This document shows, piece by piece, positions 44,842 through 56,159 of a stretch of 64,000 bases of DNA. The notes under the pieces are model-generated. The model did no database searches. It had not been told where the DNA came from and saw only the letters and a program-made list of their open reading frames with translations. A program made the position numbers and the translations under genes. The stretch's first letter is position 1; each line of letters begins with the position of its first letter. Location of the stretch: the NCBI GenBank assembly GCA_034769895.1, contig CM068374.1:356424302-356488301 (forward strand), written 5' to 3'. Source of the DNA: Magicicada septendecula (Eukaryota > Arthropoda > Insecta > Hemiptera > Cicadidae).

Positions 44842-45746
44842 TACGAGGGTCAGTTGAGTTCGCGCAGCGACATCTGTACCTTAGCGGTAAAACTAAAATT
44901 TTTTATGTGCTGGAAGATTTGTATTTTATGCGAACTCCTGTTAATTTCCAAATCTATCTGTCAATTTATTCATTGTTTAGAAGCTGTTTAAAATTATTGA
45001 CGTGTCATGCGTGTTTTGAAAAACGGACAAAATCAAACATCTCGGTGTGATTCTGTGTTAAACATTGTTTAGCGCGAACGGAAATTCAGAACGAAATTGT
45101 AAATGTGTCAGGGGATGCTGTGACTTCAAAACCAACGGTTGATAAGTAGGAACTTGAGTTTATACGTGGTCGTACGAGCATTGAACATGATTCCCACCGC
45201 ACTGGACGCCAAAAAATGCAACAACTCTAGATGCGGCAGCTGTCTTGCACAACGCTTTTTCACACTAAGTTCTTGCCCGCGCTCATATGAGATGCCTATG
45301 ATTTCAGCAACGTCACCCACTGTCTTCCAACACTGTATGAAATTTTTTCAATAATGTCATTTTTTGTTGCTCTTTTTGGACGTCCACTGCTGGAATCGTC
45401 TTCAGTGCTTGTACGACCACGTTTAAACTCGAGTGTGCCCCACTTACCGTTGTTTCTGAAGGCGCACCGTCTCCTAATACAATTACAATTTCGTTTTGAT
45501 TTTCCATGGGCACTAAAACGTTTTTAACAGAGAATTCATCACAACACGATGTTTGATTTTGTGCATTTTAAAAACACGCGTGACAGGAAAATTTCAAACA
45601 GCTTGTAAAAAGTGAATAAATTGACAGATACATCTGGAAATTAACAGGTGTTCGCGCGAAATATACGTCTTGGAGCACACGAAAGATGTTAGTTCTACCA
45701 CTGAGCTATAGATGTCGCTCCGCGAACCTTTCAACTGACCCTCGTA
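44842..45746. mobile_element. Two mariner 5' ends in inverted (palindromic) arrangement
   Basis: TACGAGGGTCAGTTGA at 44842 reappears inverted ending at 45746. Two copies of the same mariner 5' region face each other: the left reads forward to about 45215 (GTTCGCG, GCGACATCT, AACTCCTGTTAATTTCC, ATCAAACATC), the right reads inward on the minus strand (45746 to ~45200) and goes further. Arms are ~370 bp and clearly diverged. The right copy holds transposase codons. Confidence 0.8.
45200..45510 (-). pseudogene. mariner transposase N-terminal fragment
   Basis: The minus strand opens with MENQNEIVIVLGDGAPSETT (45513), then by frame changes LEFKRGRTS-like and SGRPKRATKND, and WVTLLK/VGDVAEIIGISYERGQEL with KRCARQLPHL. 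These are the two helix-turn-helix modules and linker of mariner transposases (…FKRGRTS…SGRP…, …IAE..GIS…). The catalytic domain is absent. The mirrored left copy (44842-45215) has the same start in worse condition. Confidence 0.7.
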
Positions 45747-45754
45747 TGTCAGAG

Positions 45755-46116
45755 CACATTATCAGCTTATAAAGATTCGTAAACGTCCTCGTTGGTGCTT
45801 CACAGTACCTTGGCTAAACGAGCTAGTTTCTTGTGTGCCTATAATTCGCTAACGAGACGCTTGTAACTATAAGCCTGATACCGTATACGGCCAAAGAAAA
45901 TTGCGAAAACGTTAGAAAGACTCAGTTGTCGGATAACGTTAGAAGACAAAAATTTGAGTCGTCGTCGGAGGAGACAGCCTTTCCCCTTGAAATGATCATC
46001 TGTTCTATACGAATTCTTTTGTATATATATAATTTTTTTTTTTTAAGAATGCTACTGTGCGTAGAGTTATAATGATCTTGATAATTAGTTTGTATATTAA
46101 TTCGTTTACTATCCGC
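45755..46116. other. No recognisable gene
   Basis: AT-rich with a T-run at 46031-46044; nothing supported. Confidence 0.35.
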
Positions 46117-46124
46117 TTTCACAA

Positions 46125-46526
46125 CAGGGGGCATTTACGGGAGGGGGCTGAACGGGACCACCTACCAGAATGTCAAAAAAAGTTGACGAAATTTGTTAAT
46201 CGTAGAATTTTTTTTTCATTTATGAAAGCTAATGTAGTAGAAACTATTTTTTAAATATATAAACAGGTTTATTACCCTGCATTATCGTATACGTTTGAAA
46301 TATGACGTAGTCTTTAGGAAAATGAATTCAGTCAGGTATCTTCTAAACAAAGTTTCACTAATGCTTATTTTTATTGTGTTATTGCCGTTCACTTTAATGG
46401 GGTTGATTTCAGGATGTTATCACACGTTTTTCAATCACTTTAAACAAAGTAATGTTGATTGATCTTGACTTGATTTTTCTCTTGTATGAAGCCGAATCGG
46501 TCAGCCCCCCCCCCCCCACGTCACTG
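46125..46526. mobile_element. Second copy of the 44153 hAT-like MITE
   Basis: Starts CAGGGGGCATTTACGG, ends CCCC…ACGTCACTG. Flanks TTTCACAA (46117-46124) and TTTCACAG (46527-46534) match 7 of 8. The interior aligns with 44153-44599 in the same orientation. A third, truncated copy starts at 52647. Confidence 0.85.
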
Positions 46527-46534
46527 TTTCACAG

Positions 46535-47486
46535 AAACTCTTTTCACAGGTCCATAAAACTATATGAGATTTATATAATATTCATTTTAATTTTTGTAAT
46601 ATAAGAACTTTTGCTATTTACGATGTTTTTCTAATTTCGTTCCCGACTAACCGGGTTAAACTTTTCACCCGGATCACGATTTGGCCGCAAGGACCACGGC
46701 CCTTAACGCCTGTTTTTAAGAGAGAAATAAACTGCGTGAAAGTTGAACTATAGAGCTGCGTGTTATATGGCGGGGGGTTGGGTGTGGGGGTTTGCGAACG
46801 AAGCGAAGTAAACAAACCGTAAACTGAGCGAGGTAAAGGTTAATGTCATTGGGTAACTGCGTACGTCGCGTCGGTTACGTCCTGTTTACCGAACCAATTT
46901 TCTGTTTATGTCGTTGTCGAGTCTGTTTTGTATGTATGTATCATCATCATTGCGTACGCCCTTTGTCGCTGCAACCAGTTCTCACTTCTGATTTGTTGTT
47001 GTTGTCCAACACCTGCTATAATCGGAAGGTTTCAGACAAGGTACCGCATGCCATAACGAGTGCATCGTGGTTCAACACCAATAATGATGAACCCCTCAGC
47101 ATCGTACCCTCCAACCTTCTGGGATCCGCACCACCTACCTGCGACCTGCCGACTCTGTAGTCAATGCTGTGGCAGACTAGACAGAATTTATTACATCGCT
47201 AGCACCTGCTTTGCCGACTCGGCAGGGTTGTGACTAGGGACACGGGCTCCCGCGAGGTTGTGCAACGCCTTCCTTGCGTGAGCCGACTGCCCCAGTGTTG
47301 CTCCCCTACGACTCGGCCGACGCCTTCGGGCGGTCGAGCCTCTTGTCCTCGTCAGCGCGTCTCTACGTTCCTGTGGGCGATGCCCTCGGGGACCACGGAG
47401 ATGCGTCCAGGCTTGGCAATTGGGTGAAGCAAGAAAGCCTTAGCTTGCTCCCGTGATGTCCATGCATTAATCATGTACTCGCAGAC
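46535..47486. other. No confident gene; may contain degraded LINE 5' sequence
   Basis: From ~47100 the sequence is GC-rich and C-rich like the Jockey-type LINE that follows at 47560, and may be its decayed upstream part. No RT motif is readable. GGGGGGTTGGGTGTGGGGG near 46771-46790 is G-rich. Confidence 0.35.
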
Positions 47487-47578
47487 CGCACCCTAACACC
47501 TTGTGCCGAGCAAACGACCGTGCCGACCTGTTCGCACCCTAACACCTTGTGCCGAGCAAACGACCGTGCCGACCTGTT
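47487..47578. repeat. Exact 46-bp tandem duplication
   Basis: CGCACCCTAACACCTTGTGC begins at 47487 and 47533; both 46-bp units run through GCCGACCTGTT without a visible difference, so the duplication is recent. Confidence 0.9.
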
Positions 47579-47794
47579 TGCACCTGGCGTTCATCAAGCC
47601 TAGGCCTGGACAACGCACACAAATTAGGGCACAAGACGCCCGTGCAACCTCTGTCTGTCTGTCTGTCTACCAATAATGACATCTATAGAAAACGGTCTGT
47701 AAAATACTTGGGCGTCACTCTTGATCGGCGCCTAAGCTATGCAGCCCATGTCTCCCAGAGTCTCCAGCGCTCCCGCGGCGTCAAAGCCTAACTA

Positions 47795-48955
47795 CAGTGG
47801 AACATGGTTATTACGGCCTCGGCTGTTACGTCAACTCGGGTGTAGCGTTATTTTGTCATAATTCCGGTCAAACTGATATCTTTAACATTATAAAAATTCC
47901 CGGTTTTAACGTCACTAAATATTGTACTACTCTGTTATAGCGTCAAAAATTTCTCAGATATTTTACTCTAAATTTCATATATGTGCGCTCGCGTACTTCT
48001 AGTTGACAACTGTGCAGTCCATCCAAAGTTAAATTTGACAAACATTAATCTGGTCTTCTTACCGGCCAACTGTACGAGTGTCCTGCAACCTATGGACCAA
48101 GGCGTCATTAGAAGCCTAAAGTGGCACTACCGCAAGCAACTTAAAAAAAAAATTATCTTCTGTATGGACACGGCGCAACCTGCCACAATTTCACTCTTAG
48201 ATGCAATACAATTCCTAGACGACTCTTGGAAGAGTGTAACACAGAAGACGATAGCAAAATGCTTTAGTAAAGCACAACTCGTACATGAAAATTTACCCGA
48301 TGATGACGAAGACGACGACTTTCCGCTCTCGGAGTGGCTTAAGAAATTCGACGTAAATGAATTTGGAAATGAACTTGATTCCTATGCATCAGTGGATGAC
48401 CAAGTAGAAACATTCCAAGTGTTGAGTGACGCAGAAATTATCGCGGAAGTAAAAAACATAGAAGCAGAAGATAGTGTTGAAGAAGATGCTGAGCAAGAGG
48501 AGGATGCCGACATCGTTTGTCCGACAGTACAGGAAGCAATGAGAGCCGCCGAAACTCTTTCACGATTTTACTGCTTTAGAGAGACGTCTGACGACACGTT
48601 CAATGCAGCGCAGCATCTCCACAGCACAACAGAAAGAATTTATTTTTCAGAAAGGAGCGTTCAAAAGAAAATTACGGATTACTTTCGACAGTAAGCCTAA
48701 ATGTAAGTTACATGTACTTTCTTTTTGATCTTTTAAAATATTCTTCATGCTGTTTGTATAAACGAAATGCAGTTTGTAAACTTTAGAATAAATATCACGA
48801 ATAATGTTAATAGTGCAAAGATCATTTTTTTTTATTTCTCCTTCCTTACTAGTGATTAAAAAGGGTCTTTTATAACGACTCTTTTATAACGTCACTCGGA
48901 CATAACGTCATTATTTTTTTGGTCACTTCAATGACGTTATAACCAAGTTCAACTG
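47795..48955 (+). mobile_element. Tigger element, internally deleted
   Basis: Left end CAGTGGAACATGGTTATTAC and, inverted from 48955, CAGTTGAACTTGGTTATAAC; TA on each side. Subterminal TGTTACGTCA/AACGTCA words repeat. At 1161 bp it is about half an intact Tigger and keeps the 3' half of the gene. Confidence 0.9.
47981..48694 (+). CDS. Tigger transposase, C-terminal half (DDE_1)
   Basis: An uninterrupted frame of ~237 codons. It begins within the DDE_1 domain: VLLVDNCAVHPKL has the second catalytic Asp, and VFLPANCTSVLQPMDQGVIR has the third. Then come KWHYRKQL, the AIQFLDDSW…TIAKCFSKA motif, and an acidic region (DDDEDDD, EEDAEQEEDAD) ending QKKITDYFRQ, the typical Tigger C-terminus. The DNA-binding HTH domains and first catalytic Asp are lost through internal deletion, so it cannot transpose alone. 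The printed start codon is not the native one (M before CARVLL lies at the deletion edge). The intact frame suggests a fairly recent copy. Confidence 0.85.
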   Translation: MCARVLLVDNCAVHPKLNLTNINLVFLPANCTSVLQPMDQGVIRSLKWHYRKQLKKKIIFCMDTAQPATISLLDAIQFLDDSWKSVTQKTIAKCFSKAQLVHENLPDDDEDDDFPLSEWLKKFDVNEFGNELDSYASVDDQVETFQVLSDAEIIAEVKNIEAEDSVEEDAEQEEDADIVCPTVQEAMRAAETLSRFYCFRETSDDTFNAAQHLHSTTERIYFSERSVQKKITDYFRQ

Positions 48956-49340
48956 TATATTCCTTTCTCTCTCATCAGAGTTCAGTGCCTGTGTGTCTAT
49001 TTGCTCGTTCTAAGAGCAATCCTAACATACGCAGCCCCTATCTTTTGGGCATTATTCAGCCCAACCGTTGTCACCCGTTTGGAAGCTTTCCAATCCCGGA
49101 CCCTCCGCTACATCTCCAACTCTCCCTGGTTTATCCGAAATAATGCTATCAGGCGAGGGTTGTAGGTTCCTTGTCTCACCTAATTCATTCGGTCCCTAGC
49201 CCTCAACCTCTTTACCCAAGCTCTGTCTCCATCCATCCACACCTCCGTCGTCTTAGCATATACGTTGACCCACCACCTAGACGGCATTAACGCCCCGAGC
49301 GCTGCTCGATGACCCTCCCGTAAGCCTTCACTGGCCATCT

Positions 49341-50960
49341 GCCTCATCCCGCCGACCGTGTGGAATTTTCACCCTCCCTTTCCTTCCGTCTATATCGTGT
49401 CCGTGCCAGAGGCGCTTCCTGTTCTGTGCCTCGACATTGCCACTTGGCAGCCCTCGGCGACTATTCCTGTGCGGTTTGAGGCGCCCTGCCCGTTGTGGGC
49501 GGTTAATTCCTACCTCTCAATCGAAAGGTCTCTTGAGATCTCCCCCATTCTATGGTCGCGGGTATTTTCGAGGTCCGAGGGTCCAAATAAGTAACATCAT
49601 TCCATCCCTCTAAAATAAATAACAAAGAGGTTCAAGTTCTGCATAGGGCGCGATCGCTAGTCATGGTAACTAGCAGGCATCAGGCAGGCATCGGGTTCGC
49701 CCGGACACTGCGACCACCGGAGCACGTCAAGCTGCTGCTCCGTCCACCGGGACCTGGACCTGGACATCTATAGACCTGCCTACAGTCAATAAAACTATAG
49801 CGGACTTCAGTGGAAGATACGTGTAACGGCTTGAAGCGCGAACAAATCCCCTAGCCGTAAATCTGCCAGATAACAGTCTGCAGAGAAGACGATTAAAACC
49901 AACATTTCCTCTAGACTTACATAGACTTTAAGACATTAAATACTTGTATGTAAATGGTCACTTTTAAATACTCATACGGAGAACTAGTCATTGGACTAGT
50001 TCTCTCTATATGCAATGGATTCTGTCGACAATTATGCTTATTGTTGTATAGGGTATTAATAGATTGCATAAATAAACGTGAAAGAAAAGCTGATTTCTGC
50101 CGCGTTTTTCCATTTGTAGGTGTCTCTCGTTCTGTCCCGTCACCAATGCAACGGTCGAGGTTGACATTTCCAAACTACGAAATAAAGTCTCAAGTGCACC
50201 CGCTAGAAAACGGAAGTAGACCCTATTAGTCTATTAGTCCACCATTATCATTTTCGCCTAGACATACTGTACTTCTCCTTGCTGGGTTGACTGTGATGTG
50301 ACTCCTCTAGTGTAAGATCTCTGTGATTTGAACAGTCATCTTTGCGCAGGTAAACTAGTAGTTTATTGACTTTAATTAGGAAAAACGATCAGATTTTATT
50401 CCAGTATTTTACATTGAACGTAACGTACGTTAACGTAAAGTATAAGTAGCTTAGGGTCATCCTTAAATTAAAAGGCGAAACCGAGTTGTTTAAAATATCT
50501 TCAGAAAGACTCATTTTCACAAGATTTATTGCCTTTAATTTGAATAGCAAATAATCAAGCTGGAATATTTTGTGAGCGGTTTTCCGTATTATTTTCAACC
50601 GTTATACTTCACGTTGGGTTACTCAAACAACGTTTGGATACCAATAATAATATACTACAATTCATAATAATTATAAATACTAATAATTTGTATAATACGT
50701 ATTAATAGAATTTTATGGAAGGGGTCATGAGAATGAAAAGAAAGTTTGTTGAAATATAAGCCTGCAGGACGAAGAAATGTTTGGAAGATCTCGGAAGAGA
50801 TGGAATGATAGCCCTTTGAGTCGGAACGGGCGAAATGTGTTATCCGTGGCAGCGTACAAGGTAAGAACCTGAAAGCCTTTCGTGAGCGGTGACCTGCGCC
50901 GACCCAGCGAAAAATATAGCATGAAGTTGTGTAAAGGGAAGGGAGAGGACACAACGCGAA

Positions 50961-50963
<3 letters not shown>
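49341..50963. other. No recognisable gene
   Basis: 49600-49800 has C-rich sequence that may be LINE 3' UTR. A small perfect hairpin (GAGAACTAGTC-ATTG-GACTAGTTCTC) lies at 49979-50004. The rest is AT-rich with no supported frame. Confidence 0.4.
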
Positions 50964-51000
<37 letters not shown>

Positions 51001-51005
51001 TCCCT

Positions 51006-51067
<62 letters not shown>
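50964..51067. repeat. (CT)n microsatellite
   Basis: About 100 bp of CT with a few CC interruptions near 50997-51012. Long open frames through it (Arg/Glu or Leu/Ser repeats) are artefacts of the dinucleotide. Confidence 0.98.
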
Positions 51068-51072
<5 letters not shown>

Positions 51073-51234
51073 GTTGTAGCTTATGGCAACACTATGAAAC
51101 ACTGTAGGCGTGTGTTCCCTGTGCATCTCTAAGCGACTGTTCAAAACCTATCGTCAGGTCTGTATATGTCTGCATATACGTTGTCATAATGGTAGCCTAC
51201 CCACCTCCTCCTTCATCATTCGATAGTAGAAATC

Positions 51235-51335
51235 GGTATTGAGAACTATACATGACTTCCATATTCTAAGATTTATATTTAAAATCATTTACTTGAATTC
51301 AGTTCGATAATTTAAAAAAAAAATATCCCCCACCC
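51235..51335 (-). repeat. Family A tail fragment
   Basis: GAACTATACATGACTTCCAT, ATTTATATTTAAAATCATTT and CTTGAATTCAGTTCGAT are the inverted form of 8620-8700. Only the terminal ~100 bp is present. Confidence 0.7.
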
Positions 51336-51601
51336 TCAATCTATTTTCACTATATATAGATATTTTTCTTATTATAGGGCAGTCTTTAATATAATGTTAT
51401 TTTCGAGTCACTTTATCTCTAAAAATTAGGTACTTTATTCTTATAAAGAAACTGAACTACGCAGATAATCACGCGTTAATTACATATTTACATAATTATG
51501 TAATTACGTGGTCACAAATTATTTTGTGGCCTGCTGGGCCGTGGTTGCCGATCTTCACGCATAGACGATTTAAATTAAAATAAAAAAAAATTGTAATTTT
51601 A

Positions 51602-52090
51602 TTGTCTGGCAACAAAATTATTTTATTCTTAACAATTACCATTGTTTGAAAAACGTTAAATGCATGTTTATTTAATTTCGTTAAACATTAAATCAATACC
51701 AAACGTGAAAAAATTGCCCCTTTTATCTACCCTTTTCATTTATAGTTGTATCATGTGCCTTTCTACATTTGATTATTATGACCTTCTTTCAGCATACTTT
51801 ATTTATCAAAATTAACTGTTTTACTCTTGTTAAAACGTAAAACGTTGGAGGTAAACTACCCCTTCCCCTTAACCGATCTTCACCAAAATCAATAGGCCTT
51901 GAGTTGTCTACAACTCGGGCGTATATGCAAAAAATTATTTGATTCTGTTTGAAATTCTACACACAGACACTTTACGGAAATGACGTTTCTTCACGTTTTG
52001 AGGGTAGTACAATCAGAATTAGCCCTTATCTCGAACACGATTTTTTGGGCCATCACCATACTTCAATTTCCTTACGGAAAATGGAAGTAA
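51602..52090 (-). repeat. Family A copy with alternative tail
   Basis: On the minus strand: head 52059-52089 (slightly decayed), one unit, AATAAAGTATGCTG segment, then the alternative tail (CAATGGTAATTGTTAAG, GTTGCCAGACAA). No TG-rich expansion. It resembles the 23131-23563 copy. Confidence 0.8.
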
Positions 52091-52646
52091 AAATGGGAGT
52101 GGTGTACTATTATGTCAACGCACATTGTTTGGAGTTAAAAGTAGGAACCGGTCGTTCGGGTCGTAGACTTCGTGTACGACAGACGTTACGAGAACTTTAA
52201 TAACAGGGATGGAGGTAATTGGACCGGTAGAAGGAACAAATGTAAACAAACAGGGCGTGTGTAGTTTCGTAATGCATGCACAGAGAGCGCGCGGAGGAGG
52301 CATTACGCGAAATGAGTCCGCGAGGCGTAAGGGTGCGCTTGTATTGTGATTAGCACAAACTAAAGTAGGCTTACACTTTTGTCTGGCGTCTCGACGCTGC
52401 GACAACAATGTACCGTTGTTACTGACTGTCGACGTGCGTCGTCGGTTACAATTGATTGATTCGCCGTCGCTCTGCTCTGTCTGTCTGTCATAATTTAATC
52501 CGTAACGCTCGCGCTTTCCCGTTAACCCTTCACTTTGTTGCAGCTCAGTAATAACGAGCGACGGCGACATACGTGATATTTTCATCGTTAGCGTTTTCGT
52601 TTAAGTCAGTGCTTCACAAGCATTTCAAGTGCAGGACCTTACATTT
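52091..52646. other. No recognisable gene
   Basis: Balanced composition with a minus-strand frame 52115-52585 of 156 residues that resembles no family I know; it is C- and R-rich and probably chance. Confidence 0.35.
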
Positions 52647-52770
52647 CAGGGGCGTATTTACGTGGAGGGACGGACGGGACCGGACCCCCCCTTCCGGAGG
52701 GTGCAAAAAGTTGACGAATTTTGTAATTATCTTAATTGTTATGCTGTTTTATTATTTTTTTGACGTGAAA
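52647..52770. mobile_element. Truncated third copy of the 44153-type hAT MITE
   Basis: CAGGGGCGTATTTACG at 52647 is followed by a G- and C-rich segment and AAAAAGTTGACGAATTTTGT, as at 46170-46195. The right half is not found. Confidence 0.65.
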
Positions 52771-55700
52771 CGTCTTTAAAATCACACCGAAACATACGGG
52801 TACCAGAACAGAAATTTGTACCGTAACGAAAAGGTCTATATCGTCTTGCCTTAATAACTCCCTAAATATTGTAATAGAACGTTTGTTGGTTTTTATAATT
52901 TTGTCACCCGTTCAATGATATTGTAAATATGTGTGACGAGCGTTTTTATTTCTCTCGTTGCGTTCGTAATATAAGTGTGTAATTGTGGGTAATAGTCTGT
53001 CAAATACTCTGTGAAGAGTTAATCGTATGTAACGAGTCGGAATATACTTTTTCTTAATACTTACGGGCAAACCGTATCTCTCGTGGTTCGATTCGAATCT
53101 TGCCGCCTCGTTACCTGATTGGCCCACGCTGTCTTGCAGTGTCGATTTCGCTAACTGCCGTATGTAGGCGTTTTCAGTTTAGTATTTGTTTATATTACTT
53201 TATTTTCTATGAATCAAACATACAGCGTTAAGGAACATTAAAATTTATTAACCCTTCTTTCCATTATCCCTTCAATTACATTTAATGAATAGTACAGATT
53301 TTTATATTAATCCCGGCTTTTACAATTTTCTCAGTTGGTATCGCTCAGTCGTATATCGAGACGCCAGCATGGCTTATAATGTTTGTTTACAATTATTATT
53401 TCTTCTCAAGGTGTTAAGTCCTTTTGACTACAGAAGTTTGGATTATCGGCTAAAATGCACAAAATTATAATATTTCTTAAAACTAGGTACACAATGTTTA
53501 ATACACTAATACATACAAGTAAGTTATCGGCAATGAGAATTAGAATAGTGTTTGGTTAGAATTTTGTCAGCAAGTTATGTTCATTAACAATTTATTATAA
53601 ATCAGTTTCAAAGGTTGTTAATTGATTAAGTTTTATTAATAGTGATATTTTAATTAACTTCAGTTCTTGTTTCAAAATTGTGATCAGTGAAGTGAAAATT
53701 TTACCTCGTTATTATGGATAAAGGGGAATTTATTATTTAAGTGAAATTATTAGTTTATACTCATCGGGTTCTCGTCTTGGCTTCTTCGATGTTCGTCTAC
53801 TTCTTCCGGATAGGTCTAGTCGTCTTCTCTTCCTCGGATGGTTCTCAATTCCCGTTCAGATGGTTTCAATTAAAGTTCGGCTTCCCTCTTGTTCCGTAGT
53901 CGTTCGTATCCTCAGGTTGAAGTAGGTCGATCCCCTTCTTCCTTCGGGATGAGTCGTCCGTTACGTTCCTTCGGAGTATTCTTCTTTTACAGTTATTTTT
54001 AATTTTTTAAATATTTTATTACTGGTTATTCCATCAGGTGTCGTATGGGATGCTTCTCCAATACTTCTTCCTTCTTGGTTTATAAAAAATTTAAGTTTTT
54101 ATAGTTAATTTCGGATTGAGAGCTGCATACATCCGCTCTCTGCGTCAGTCAATAATGAAGTCATTAGAATTCCAACGGTTTTTTGGTAATAAATCTCAGT
54201 TGCTATGGTTACCTATTAAATTATGCTAATTCTCATTGGTCGTTATTTTATGTCATTATTATATTCTAACGTTTTATTTTGGTTTAAATCTATAAAATAT
54301 CTTCAAATTAAAATTTCTTTCTTATATTAGTAGTTATATTAATTACATGAATACCATTGTTCTTCTTTTTTGTTAAGGATTATTTTGATATCCCTCATGG
54401 TTACTTTTGACTAGTTAATAACATTTTCCTTGTTTTCTTATTTATATTTCTTATATATTTAATCTAAAACTGGATATTATTTATACATTTTTGTATTAGG
54501 TATACTTACTTAACTGTTTAGACATTTGGTATACTCTGATTAATACTGGGCTATTGTTTTGCTTTTAAATTTACAAAGTTTTTCACTAAATGTTAGGCCT
54601 AGAGCCTAGACTTCCCCATACTACTATTTAACATTCCTTGTAACTTATCAGCTTTATATATGGTACATTAAAACAATTTTTATATAAACAGATAATAAAA
54701 CGTTGGTGATTCTAACTACACCTCCTATTATAAAAATATTCCTTGCCAGGTTCAAGCCTGAAATTAAACTTCTAACTAGTTTTCTGTTTTTTACTATTAC
54801 CTTGCTTATCTTATAATTTATTACATTCTATGGTTTTTTGAACAATAACAAAACTCTTATAATACTACTGTTAAACTGTACCTTACACAATATGTCTTAC
54901 TTACTAATCCCTTTACTTAAATACAGTGTCTGTCCTTCTTATTTTACTATTCATTCTAATAACTTAATTTTTACCTTATTTTCTAATTCTTACTTCCTAT
55001 TACCTAAATTCATAATAGCACAATCAGTTTAATCTTACTTGCTAACATAAAGTTCATCAAAGATTGTTTAGCTATTTTATTATAGTCTGCTTATAAAATA
55101 CTTTATCCTGCACACCCACTGCACTTTTCCCTTCATAGAAGGTTTCTTTATTTATTATCACTATCACTTTTTTACCACATGCTATACGTAGCATTTCATC
55201 ACTTATTTATTTTTATACACTTTTTATTTCACTCACTTAATATTATTCACACGGTTTGTCTGATTATTTTGATATCACTGTGTGATTATGGGTCATGTAT
55301 AATTAGTTTACTTTCAAATCACCTTGATCACTTTTGGTTATTATTTAATTATTGCCTTTGTTTGGCTCAAAGCATCTTTTATTGGCTTTGACTATTATTA
55401 TCACTATTAATTTGGGTATGGTTATTTTTTAACTCCTTACCTTACATTTATGAGTACATCCTTCTTCTCCTTTCACACAATATATACACAACATCACTAT
55501 CTTACTTGTTATTGTTAACATAGTTATCTTTTATTTATGCCCTAACTATTTTAGTGCATTTGTTTACATAAATATTATAGTCATAATTCGGAGACTACAA
55601 TGTTCGTTATTACATTCTTGGTTACATTTAGTTTCTTATTCCTTCTTCCTTGTTACATTATATTTTCCTTGTTGTTTTCCAGTCTATTGGGTCAAGTCAT

Positions 55701-55880
55701 TGTCAGTTTCTCAGTCATTTGTTATCGTACTTTGGTCATTAATCTTTGATTTATAAGTTTTTGGCCTTTCTTCTCATTTTCAGCTTTTGTGTTTATTATT
55801 AATCATCAGTGTATTTTCACCATCTTATGTCATGTTACAATATTAGTCTCAGAGACGTAAGTGCGGTGTCATTTTTTAAC
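52771..55880. other. Long AT-rich stretch, no supported gene
   Basis: Three kilobases with no terminal repeats, protein motifs or RNA genes visible. From ~53700 to 55850 the plus strand is strikingly T-rich with many TTCTT/CTTCTT words. The open frames at 54838-55391 are hydrophobic products of this bias. A decayed LTR element or Helentron-related non-coding sequence is possible but unsupported. Confidence 0.45.
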
Positions 55881-56159
55881 ATATATGGTCAGCTCGCTGA
55901 TACGACCTTGAGTTCGCGTCGGCGGCGAGCGGGTTGGCGGGGAGGGGGCACAGCGCTGATTGGCCAAAACCAGCGCTCTGGCTCCTTTCCATATTTCCAT
56001 TCAGTGTAACTCAGGACTCAGACGTGGTAGCGCTGTGATTCGTGTGTTTGTGTATAGAGTTTGTAGGATCGATCGATTTAAGTAATAATAAGTGTATTTT
56101 GGACAATATTTCTATGTAAAAACTTAAAGTAAGCATGTAAAAAACTGTAGAAATTCAAT

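Larger units (their letters stand above)
47560..49340 (+). pseudogene. Jockey-type LINE RT, interrupted by Tigger
   Basis: Before the insertion: AHKLGHKTPVQPLSV then SVKYLGVTLDRRLSYAAHVS and LQRSRGV (47606-47790), the RT segment just after the palm. After it (48958 on): LYLLVLRAILTYAAPIFWAL, LEAFQSRTLRYISNSPWFIR and NNAIR, then a degraded tail. The two parts join at the Tigger TA site (47793-47794, 48956-48957). Frame changes and stops occur on both sides, so the LINE was probably dead when hit. It is the same general clade as the fragment at 14760-15297. Confidence 0.8.

Noticed and set aside
45690..45746. tRNA-like A box (TAGCTCAGTGGTAGAAC on the minus strand)
   Set aside because: No B box or cloverleaf follows; the sequence is the 5' region of a mariner element and has a mirrored copy at 44842.
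50725..51144. Long open frame of Arg/Glu repeats
   Set aside because: It is only the translation of the (CT)n microsatellite.
52115..52585. 156-residue minus-strand frame as a gene
   Set aside because: No family features, no start context, and Cys/Arg-rich composition typical of chance frames in this base mix.
53088..53110. B-box-like GGTTCGATTCGAATC
   Set aside because: No A box or acceptor stem could be found upstream.
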